Shown: piece after piece, positions 1-5,087 of the stretch
How the letters are laid out: each line of letters starts with the position of its first letter
Numbering within the stretch: position 1 is the first letter of the stretch
From: Bacillota bacterium
Lineage (GTDB): Bacteria > Bacillota > Sulfobacillia > RBS10-35 > JAJYVN01
Assembly: GCA_021791995.1 (NCBI GenBank)
Contig: JAJYVN010000225.1
Coordinates: forward strand, 1 to 5,087
Direction: 5' to 3'
Length of the DNA stretch: 5,087 bases
Position numbers and translations under genes: made by a program
The notes under the pieces: model-generated
Database searches by the model: none
Seen by the model: the letters and a program-made list of their open reading frames with translations, nothing else
What the model was told of the DNA's origin: nothing

Positions 1-1303
1 GGCTGCTGGTTCCCGAGGCCGTCGGCGTCCCACTGATCACTCCCGTCGAGGCATCCAGGCTCACTCCCGCCGGAAGGCTCCCCTCCGTCACCGACCAATG
101 GTACGGTGCCGTTCCGCCTTCCGCCGCAAGCGTCGCGCTGTAAGCGGTACCCACCGTCCCCCCCGACAGGGCCGTCGTCGTCACGGAAAGCGCGCTGGAC
201 GCTTCCGTCACCTGCACACCCAGCGTTGCCGTAATCGTCGTTCCACTCACAACGGCAGTGACGATGACCGACCCAGACGTCTCGGGCGCTGTCAGTGTCG
301 CGTGGTACTCCCCTGTGGTCCCGGTGTTCACCGTCGATGCGCTGAGAGTGCCTGCCGTTGTGCTGAGATCAACGGTTTGGTTCGGGAGGGGATCCCCCGC
401 GCTATCGAGGACCGCACCAGAGAGGTCTAGTTGTGTTCCCGTAGACACGCTGCTCTGGGGTGCCGTCACGGTAACTGTGGCCGGAGATCCGAGCACGCTG
501 ACCGTGCCCGTTTGCGGGCAGGTGGGATCATTGCTAAGAGTATTCGGATTGGTGAAGTCGGTGACGGTCAAGGTGACGTTGGTCGCTTGTCCCATACTAC
601 CAGTGACATTGAATGTGACGTTGGCAAGCGTTTGATTCCCAATGACCCCCGCGCTTTGTGCAGCATCCAACGTAATGGTGCCCTGGGAGGCGTTGGCGAG
701 GGACGCAGTGGGGTTCCACCCGTCCGTTCCTGCAGACACGCCGGTTGCGACGATGACTTGGGGGTTGTAGGCGACGGCCAAGTCGTATCCCGCAAGCCCT
801 GGCGAATCCACATCCGTTGTAATGGGCACCGTCAGCGTAGTCTGACCGGGCGCGACGACAAAGGTACCCGTGCTAACGGACACACCGGTACACGTTACCG
901 AAAACGGCAAGGCGTTGCTCAGTGTCTGGGTGGTTGCATTGTAAATCGCGACCGTGACACTACCGGTACTCAACGAGTCCGGGACGGTCACGGTGGCGCT
1001 GGTGTCGGTCTCACCGCTACTCACCGGCACAATCACGGGTGTAGTGGTACCGCTCGGGGTGAAGTATACCGAGCCCGTCTCCGTCCCAGGGGACTCGAGT
1101 CCACTACCATCCAGTGTCAACTGCGTGCCCACCGGTCCCGCGCTCGAGCTGAGCGAAGACAGCGTGGGTGCCGTCGCCGCGGCTGTGACCACGGAGGGGA
1201 CCAGCGCCAGGAGTAGGGAGGCCGCGAGGCTAACCGCCAACGCCCCGCTGCGCGCCCTTCGCCAGAGGCCAGTCCTTGCGGATGGACGGTTCTGCTTGTT
1301 CAT
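1..1303 (-). CDS. Secreted or surface multi-domain Ig-like / cohesin-like protein, C-terminus cut off by the window
   Basis: The frame is open from ATG 1303 to the left edge (434 residues seen, no stop). Residues 1-42 form a classic export signal: a basic start (MNKQNRPSARTGLWRRAR), a hydrophobic stretch ALAVSLAASLLLALVPSVV and an Ala-rich cleavage zone near TAAATA. Then come an IPT/TIG-like segment (about 47-137; AGPVGTQLTLDGSGL), a cohesin-like beta domain (about 139-271; VPITTDVDSPGLAGYDLAVAYNP), an invasin-type Big_1-like Ig domain (about 273-366; PLPNQTVDLSTTAGTLSAS) and the start of a 'putative Ig' repeat (about 370-434; LPAGVSLDASTGVISGTP). The body is rich in Thr, Ser, Val and Gly with almost no Lys, as in extracellular beta-sandwich proteins. 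Domain names are from remembered family signatures; the role (adhesion, surface layer or matrix) is inferred. No catalytic domain is visible. In-frame TTG and GTG codons lie 15 and 18 bases upstream of the ATG and the ribosome site is weak, so the start is slightly uncertain. Confidence 0.85.
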   Translation of the reverse strand, partial: MNKQNRPSARTGLWRRARSGALAVSLAASLLLALVPSVVTAAATAPTLSSLSSSAGPVGTQLTLDGSGLESPGTETGSVYFTPSGTTTPVIVPVSSGETDTSATVTVPDSLSTGSVTVAIYNATTQTLSNALPFSVTCTGVSVSTGTFVVAPGQTTLTVPITTDVDSPGLAGYDLAVAYNPQVIVATGVSAGTDGWNPTASLANASQGTITLDAAQSAGVIGNQTLANVTFNVTGSMGQATNVTLTVTDFTNPNTLSNDPTCPQTGTVSVLGSPATVTVTAPQSSVSTGTQLDLSGAVLDSAGDPLPNQTVDLSTTAGTLSASTVNTGTTGEYHATLTAPETSGSVIVTAVVSGTTITATLGVQVTEASSALSVTTTALSGGTVGTAYSATLAAEGGTAPYHWSVTEGSLPAGVSLDASTGVISGTPTASGTSS

Positions 1304-1592
1304 GCTCGATCCGTTCAACACCTGAAAGCCCCCCCAAGCACCTTCACGATCCGCAGCCTCGCCCGTGTATGTTCAGCAACCCGTCGATGGTCCAACAAGT
1401 GTGACCAGGGAAACGCGGTCATCGGCCAGAAGCACCCAAGCAATTCGTCAACGCATCACAACCGAACACACCCACTTCTCGCGCCGCATGGCGACGTGCA
1501 CGACCGTCAACGAGCATGCCGCCACTCTTTCGCGCGAATGGAGTTAATCGCCGAATAGGTAAATCCTGTATCATGTTTGTCTCAGAATGATC
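1304..1592. other. Intergenic gap between the ATPase gene and the secreted-protein gene
   Basis: This 289-base gap should hold the leader and promoter of the secreted-protein gene and the end of the ATPase transcript. I see no strong GC-rich hairpin followed by a T run on the minus strand, hence no clear intrinsic terminator. TTGACG boxes occur on the minus strand but none has a good -10 at 16-18 bases. A perfect 10-base palindrome, TTCGCGCGAA, lies at 1529-1538 and a run of G on the minus strand lies just upstream of the secreted-protein start (1329-1335). A 60-codon plus-strand frame inside the gap has no family resemblance and I do not call it. Confidence 0.6.
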
Positions 1593-1616
1593 TCAGAATT
1601 TAGACGGGTGTCTCAG
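1580..1616. repeat. Three CTGAGA/TCTCAG direct repeats across the ATPase stop codon
   Basis: On the plus strand the 9-mer TCTCAGAAT occurs at 1580-1588 and again at 1591-1599, 11 bases apart, and TCTCAG recurs at 1611-1616. The first and third copies share GTCTCAG (1579-1585, 1610-1616). The array spans the last codons and stop (1593-1595) of the ATPase gene. An 11-base step is one helical turn, which could fit a protein-binding array or a transposon-end type site, but no transposase or matching copy is present in the window. The function is unknown. Confidence 0.55.
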
Positions 1617-3704
1617 TATCTGGCGCAATCGTTCGGCAAGTAATGCCAGACCACGTGGCAGTAAGCGATAGAACGTGGCACGGGAAACCCTTAGTTCTGC
1701 AGCTGCCACTCGATGGCTGCTTGCGTCATTCAGGTAGGCTAACTCAAGTGCTTTCAGCGCCCTTCGTCCGTCTTCATCCGTCCTTTCCAGTGCCTCCTGG
1801 AGAGCTCTGTGCACCAGAGCACGTAGAAGCTCAGCGCGCTGACTCCCAGACTCCACTGCGGCCAGTGCAGGCCAATGCGTTAGCGGGGAACGAGCCAACC
1901 ACGCGTCGTCCTTCCAGCGAGCCAGTACATTCTGTAACTCGTGTTCCAGTTCTGCCAACCGCGGGATGCCGCCCGAGAGTCGCCCCTCAGAACAGTCTTC
2001 CATCCACCCAAGGAATCCCGACCCGGACAAATCGAGTTCATACCCCAAAACGGGATGCATCGGATCGTGACTTGGATTCATGGCCGCGTCCACGCGCCGG
2101 AACCCCAATGCCACTAGCAGGTGTTGCAGTTCTGCATGCGCGGCGGATGCCAGGTAGATCCCCCCGTGGGCCAGAAGCCCTAACGCATCCTGCAAAAGAG
2201 CCGCCACCGCTTCCCTGGCACGCAGCTCCTCCCATGCCATGTGATGGATAAAGTAGACGATGCTCGCTTCAGGGCTTTGGGCCAACGCGGCCAGTTCCGT
2301 CCGGCCCCAACAGGCCTGGATGAGCGTTGCCGCCACACGACTACCTTGCAAGACACCAACAGACTCCGAAGAGACAGGAAGGATCGCGGTGAAACCCAGT
2401 ACATCGCCAGTTTGATCTCGTACGACGCGCACGCGCGTCCCAGGGGCATCAAGCACGCGTTGCAACTCTTCAATCTCATCCAACGTAGGCTCGATCCCGA
2501 ACGTATGTGAAATCCATCCAGACCAGAGCTGACATATCGTAGAATGGTCCGCGACACCGCCCACGTCCAACCGAAGGTCGTCCGCTTCCCAGGCAAAGCA
2601 TAGCGCGTGCACCACCGGATCCTCGCTCAGGTAGAGGAGTTCCACCGCAAGCGATTCGCGCTCCTCCGGCGCGACACGATGCCAACGTTGACGATAATGT
2701 TCCATGGCCTGGTGATGCAGCGCCGTGTGGTGTAAGGGACGCCGCCACCGCAGGTCGGCATCCATGATACGCCGCAGATCTCGTTGAACCGTGAGCGAAC
2801 GACCAGCGGAGTGGACCACGCTCAACCCCAACAGCCGGTCGAACCCAGGCGGGGAAGAGCTTTCTTCTGTGAGCGCCAAGAGCAGATCCTGATCGAAGCG
2901 ATGCACTTGGCTTGCGGCTTCAAGCTGACCGATCAACCGGGGATCGCTGACACTACGAAGCCAATGGCGCACGAGTCTACGACGCAAGGGAGGCCAATCC
3001 GAACACTCCAGTGGCGGTGCGCCACATGTCGCAGCCAGGTCACCTGCCAACATGAGGCCAAGCGGATGCCCGCCGACCAGATCCACAATACCCGTGATCA
3101 AGGCAGCCGGAATGTCCCCGCGCAATCGGAGCAAGTGTGCAGCGTCTGTCGCCGAGAGTGCGTCCAGACGGATCGTTCGCACGGGAGAGGGCAGTTCCCT
3201 CCATCCCTCCTCCGGCAGGTTGCTTACGGCCCACACGAAGCGGCGGTCCATTCCGGCATGCGCAGACAGGGCGGCGCATACCTCCGACAGCTTGGTCTCC
3301 GGAATTCCATCCGAATCCCAAAAGACAACGCGCCGGAGAGCAGACGAGGACTGACCTTTTTCGCGCGCCTCCTCTGTGCGTCCCATGGCTGGTGCGTCAC
3401 ACCACGACGGCAACCAACCCAACTCCTCGGCACGTGCGGCAAACGCCCGAAGGAGGGACGTTTTACCCATGCCGGGCGGACCGACCACGATCAGGAGTGG
3501 GGAGGACGAGGAAGATATCCACTCCTCGAACTGCGCTCGTTCCACTGCACGGCCTACAAGCGGAGTTGCTGCCCCTATCTTTGCCGCCTCATTACTCCCC
3601 AACACCGCTCCCGCCTCGTCGCCCTCCGAGGTCGGCGTAAGCCGCCACGGAACATGCTCCGCGCGCCCGATCTCTTCGCCATTCCGATGCTGAGAATTCT
3701 CCAC
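1593..3704 (-). CDS. STAND-type P-loop ATPase with acetyltransferase-like middle and C-terminal helix-turn-helix
   Basis: Numbering is from GTG 3704 (703 residues). An LVGR entry motif at 48-52 precedes a Walker A loop, GPPGMGKTS (75-83), a Walker B-like strand VVFWDSD (125-131) and the G-H-P motif of STAND ATPases (GGHPLGLMLAG, 211-221). A helical region follows, then a segment that looks like a GNAT acetyltransferase fold: GDVLGFTAILPV (about 433-444), a helix-strand-helix, and ALGFRRV (about 532-538). The C-terminus has WLARSPL (602-608) and a probable helix-turn-helix (about 663-690; HRVAAAELRVSRATFYRLLP). I recall this order from large regulatory ATPases of Chloroflexota and high-GC Firmicutes; the role, nucleotide-dependent transcriptional control or signalling, is inferred and the cytoplasm is expected. 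The acetyltransferase part may be inactive. The frame is open up to GTG 3881, but residues before 3704 are Cys/Arg-rich and look like a shadow translation. GTG 3605 has the best ribosome site and is a serious alternative. The stop is TGA 1593-1595. Confidence 0.85.
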   Translation of the reverse strand: MENSQHRNGEEIGRAEHVPWRLTPTSEGDEAGAVLGSNEAAKIGAATPLVGRAVERAQFEEWISSSSSPLLIVVGPPGMGKTSLLRAFAARAEELGWLPSWCDAPAMGRTEEAREKGQSSSALRRVVFWDSDGIPETKLSEVCAALSAHAGMDRRFVWAVSNLPEEGWRELPSPVRTIRLDALSATDAAHLLRLRGDIPAALITGIVDLVGGHPLGLMLAGDLAATCGAPPLECSDWPPLRRRLVRHWLRSVSDPRLIGQLEAASQVHRFDQDLLLALTEESSSPPGFDRLLGLSVVHSAGRSLTVQRDLRRIMDADLRWRRPLHHTALHHQAMEHYRQRWHRVAPEERESLAVELLYLSEDPVVHALCFAWEADDLRLDVGGVADHSTICQLWSGWISHTFGIEPTLDEIEELQRVLDAPGTRVRVVRDQTGDVLGFTAILPVSSESVGVLQGSRVAATLIQACWGRTELAALAQSPEASIVYFIHHMAWEELRAREAVAALLQDALGLLAHGGIYLASAAHAELQHLLVALGFRRVDAAMNPSHDPMHPVLGYELDLSGSGFLGWMEDCSEGRLSGGIPRLAELEHELQNVLARWKDDAWLARSPLTHWPALAAVESGSQRAELLRALVHRALQEALERTDEDGRRALKALELAYLNDASSHRVAAAELRVSRATFYRLLPRGLALLAERLRQILRHPSKF

Positions 3705-3909
3705 AATCGCTGTGGATTCCCGCCATGATTGGTACACCCAACTGTTCCGACCGGTGGGACGCATTGATAGCCCATATCGTCCACCAAATGTTTGGGTCTT
3801 CCCCATCGAACAGGATGGGCAGACCGCGCACAATGCCCCACGTCTCGGACACAAGCCAGCGAAAAGGTGCCTCAAAGCCACACGGGCGCCCAGCAGAATC
3901 CAGGCGCAA
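3592..3909 (-). CDS. Possible small protein, or misframed N-terminal remnant, between the DUF402 and ATPase genes
   Basis: This frame has 105 codons from TTG 3909 to TAA 3592-3594. It is in the same frame as the DUF402 gene, starting after that gene's TGA. The first 70 or so residues look protein-like: RLDSAGRPCGFEAPFRW, eight Trp in total, and PNIWWTIWAIN. By hand count about two thirds of those codons end in G or C, against a little over half for the competing ATPase frame over the same DNA. After about 3705 the balance reverses and this frame becomes Arg/Gly-rich (GGRRGGSGVGE). It could be a real small gene whose end overlaps the ATPase start at 3605 by 14 bases, which would fit translational coupling, or the frameshifted N-terminal part of the ATPase gene. 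The only standard start is a TTG with a poorly placed ribosome site. The RLDxxGRP opening and Trp-rich body faintly recall small DUF6504-type proteins, but I do not rely on that. Confidence 0.35.
   Translation of the reverse strand: MRLDSAGRPCGFEAPFRWLVSETWGIVRGLPILFDGEDPNIWWTIWAINASHRSEQLGVPIMAGIHSDCGEFSASEWRRDRARGACSVAAYADLGGRRGGSGVGE
3608..3617 (-). promoter_or_regulatory. Candidate ribosome binding site for an internal ATPase start at GTG 3605 / TTG 3602
   Basis: On the minus strand the purine-rich GAGGCGGGAG lies here. Its GAGG is 8 bases before GTG 3605 and its GGGAG is 5 bases before TTG 3602. This is better placed than anything before GTG 3881, ATG 3764 or GTG 3704. A start here would give a protein of about 670 residues whose LVGR motif lies 15-18 residues in, as is usual for this kind of ATPase. 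GC-rich DNA gives such matches by chance, hence low confidence. Confidence 0.3.
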
Positions 3910-3937
3910 ACGCCCTAAGTCCGTGTCGCGCGCTCAT
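3872..3937 (-). CDS. Possible 21-codon leader-like ORF overlapping the DUF402 stop (ATGA)
   Basis: An ATG at 3935-3937 shares bases with the DUF402 stop TGA (3934-3936) in the ATGA arrangement typical of coupled genes. An AAGGG lies 11 bases upstream on the minus strand. The frame gives a 21-residue peptide (MSARHGLRAF, ending in WAPVWL) and stops at TGA 3872-3874. It could be a coupling peptide, the original start of a gene now frameshifted, or chance. No family is recognised. Confidence 0.2.
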   Translation of the reverse strand: MSARHGLRAFAPGFCWAPVWL

Positions 3938-4497
3938 GACCCAGTGCACCCTTCTTCAGCCTCATGCGCTCTTCGGCTCGAGATGATCTCCCGTAGACGC
4001 GCAACGGCCAAGGGGGAAAAAGGCCCCGTGTGCTTCCGCGCAGCTTCGTCCAAGAGGCGCACGCCTCGCTCGGCCGCCTCGATCACGGCGGACGGGTAGG
4101 CGTAGGTGCGGCGGTTGAGAGCAAACTCATCGCGGTCCACGATCTCAACCCCGCCCTCCGGGTCCACCAAGACGTCCAAGTCCAGATCCACGTACCGGTA
4201 AACGTGCGGCGATAGGGCCTCCACCGGAAGACAGGCATTGCAGTAATGACGGTGGTGGGTATCGTCCAAAAGAAGGGTTACGACGTTGTATGGGAGACTG
4301 GCCCACAGGTACATCACTACAGGAAATGGCCCGGTCCATCGGCGGCCGTCGCGCTCGGTCACCGCGGTAGGCATGGGACCCCACAAAACCTGGGGGTCCG
4401 CCCAGATGGGTGTCACAGCGTAGAGCTGCTCCCACGTCCGGTGCCTTTCGCCCCCATACTTCACGCTCTCGAGCGTCACGGTACGATGTGTATCCAC
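3934..4497 (-). CDS. DUF402 family protein (probable nucleotide phosphatase-type or RNA-associated)
   Basis: The protein has 187 residues, about the usual length for a DUF402 protein. The family signature is clear: an opening VTLESVKYGGERHRTW (7-22), then HYCNACLPVE (84-93), RYVDLDLDVLVDPEGG (101-116), VDRDEFALNRRTYAYP (120-135) and a helical tail with AAERGVRLLDEAA. The Asp/Glu cluster D104, D106, D108, D121 and E124 matches the acidic, metal-binding type of site known in the family. Characterised relatives include staphylococcal and streptomycete enzymes that hydrolyse nucleoside tri- and diphosphates, and others fused to RNA-binding domains; the substrate here is unknown. I choose GTG 4497, four bases after the stop of the upstream gene; there is no convincing ribosome site, and coupling to the upstream gene is likely. 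The position right behind a GXGXG glutamate-synthase-type gene suggests co-transcription, not necessarily a shared function. Confidence 0.85.
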   Translation of the reverse strand: MDTHRTVTLESVKYGGERHRTWEQLYAVTPIWADPQVLWGPMPTAVTERDGRRWTGPFPVVMYLWASLPYNVVTLLLDDTHHRHYCNACLPVEALSPHVYRYVDLDLDVLVDPEGGVEIVDRDEFALNRRTYAYPSAVIEAAERGVRLLDEAARKHTGPFSPLAVARLREIISSRRAHEAEEGCTGS

Positions 4498-4501
4498 GAC
4501 A

Positions 4502-5087
4502 CTACTCGGTACTCACCGAGGGGTCGACCTGCTGTCCCTTCGGCACGATTTTCACGAAGTTAGCACCGAGGTCTTTGGAGAGTGCCTCGATCCGCCGGGC
4601 ATCCTCAAGTTGCTCCGTCACGCGCAGTTCACCCACATAGGCGCCCAAAAGCTCGTTCAGGTTCGCGACATCCCGCCGGTCAACCGGCAGTAGTTCGACA
4701 AGGGCGCCTTTCGCGATGCGGCGACGCAATGCATCCACATCCAACCCTAGTTCTGGCTGCACGCGGATGTAAACGACCCCGCCTGTCATTCCGGAGCACA
4801 TCCAGGGACCTGGATCGCCCAGCACGAGCGCTCGACCGTTTGTCATATACTCAAACGCGAAGCCCTTGATGTTGGCACGGCTCGCAAGTAGTCCCAACTC
4901 GTCGTGCACCGGACCATGCAGCTCGCCACCAATCACCACATCGGCCCCGGATAGCCGGACCCCCGCACGGGAATCCGCATCCCCCTGAACGATGAAGAGC
5001 CCCTTCTGCGCGCCGTATGCCAGCCCCTTCCCGACTGACCCGTCGAGACGCACCCCGTCGTGGTTGGCCCCTTTCATCACGGAGACC
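4502..5087 (-). CDS. Glutamate synthase alpha-type GXGXG domain protein (GltB3-like), N-terminal part cut off
   Basis: The frame is open to the right edge and ends at TAG 4502-4504. About 195 residues are visible; numbering is from GTG 5080. The series of turns in a right-handed beta helix is seen: GLAYGAQKGLFIVQGDAD (19-36), GVRLSGADVVIGGE (40-53), then a diagnostic stretch EYMTNGRALVLGDPGPWMC (77-95) and SGMTGGVVYIR (96-106). The tail, NELLGAYVGELRVTEQLED (142-160) and FVKIVPK (175-181), matches the end of glutamate synthase large subunits. In glutamate synthase this domain is structural and helps link the glutaminase and FMN sites; it also occurs as a separate GltB3 polypeptide and in formylmethanofuran dehydrogenase subunit C. 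Whether this is a stand-alone subunit or the end of a full enzyme is decided upstream of the window. A GTG-ATG pair at 5080/5077 could be a start, but the frame continues past it and the conserved beta helix is already under way, so I treat the gene as partial. Confidence 0.85.
   Translation of the reverse strand, partial: VSVMKGANHDGVRLDGSVGKGLAYGAQKGLFIVQGDADSRAGVRLSGADVVIGGELHGPVHDELGLLASRANIKGFAFEYMTNGRALVLGDPGPWMCSGMTGGVVYIRVQPELGLDVDALRRRIAKGALVELLPVDRRDVANLNELLGAYVGELRVTEQLEDARRIEALSKDLGANFVKIVPKGQQVDPSVSTE

Noticed and set aside
431..1216. 261-codon plus-strand frame and other plus-strand frames at 98-430, 258-635 and 954-1325
   Set aside because: They lie opposite the well-supported secreted-protein gene; their translations are Arg/Gly/His-rich or mirror its Val/Thr repeats and match no family.
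1365..1547. 60-codon plus-strand frame in the intergenic gap
   Set aside because: It has a low-complexity Thr/Arg composition, no ribosome site and no recognisable family.
1546..1574. TATCAT (1569-1574) as a plus-strand -10 box
   Set aside because: There is no matching -35 at 16-18 bases and no plus-strand gene downstream.
1560..1595. Hairpin ATCAT...ATGAT after the ATPase stop as a terminator
   Set aside because: The stem has only five AT-rich pairs with a 12-base loop and no T run follows.
3692..3701. Perfect palindrome GAGAATTCTC near the proposed ATPase start
   Set aside because: It is a single 10-base palindrome inside coding sequence, without a second copy or a promoter nearby; chance is sufficient.
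2784..3728. 314-codon plus-strand frame opposite the ATPase gene
   Set aside because: Its composition (Arg, Gln, Cys, His) is that of an antisense shadow, with no domain motif, while the minus strand has clear ATPase motifs.
3934..3936. Readthrough or selenocysteine recoding at the DUF402 stop, because the same frame stays open for 114 codons
   Set aside because: DUF402 is already full length at this stop, the residues around it are not conserved catalytic positions, and no recoding hairpin stands out.

Overview
The window carries five reading frames on the minus strand and nothing I would call a gene on the plus strand. In transcription order (right to left) they are: the C-terminal part of a glutamate-synthase-type GXGXG-domain protein that runs off the right edge (4502-5087); a DUF402 family protein (3934-4497); a short, uncertain frame (3592-3909); a large STAND-type P-loop ATPase with an acetyltransferase-like middle and a C-terminal helix-turn-helix (1593 to about 3704); and, after a 289-base gap, the N-terminal 434 residues of a secreted multi-domain protein that runs off the left edge (1-1303). 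The last one is long and fully open but lacks a stop inside the window.

The DNA is clearly GC-rich, and the coding frames prefer G or C at the third position. Several starts appear to be GTG or TTG. The ATPase/helix-turn-helix family recalls large regulators from high-GC Firmicutes (Sulfobacillus or Kyrpidia-like) and Chloroflexota. That assignment comes from memory of the families and is tentative. No rRNA, tRNA, CRISPR array or transposase gene was seen.

The first two genes are separated by 4 bases. A short interval follows in which an ATG overlaps the DUF402 stop (ATGA) and two other frames compete, so these genes could be co-transcribed down to the ATPase. The start of the ATPase is the main ambiguity: third-position GC and amino-acid composition favour one frame before about 3705 and another after it, which suggests overlapping genes or a frameshift. 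The secreted protein probably has its own promoter in the 1304-1592 gap, although I could not point to a convincing one.

The genes do not form an obvious pathway. The right side concerns nitrogen assimilation and nucleotide or phosphate-ester chemistry, the middle is a signalling or regulatory ATPase, and the left is a cell-surface or secreted adhesin-like protein. Whether the ATPase controls the surface protein is open.
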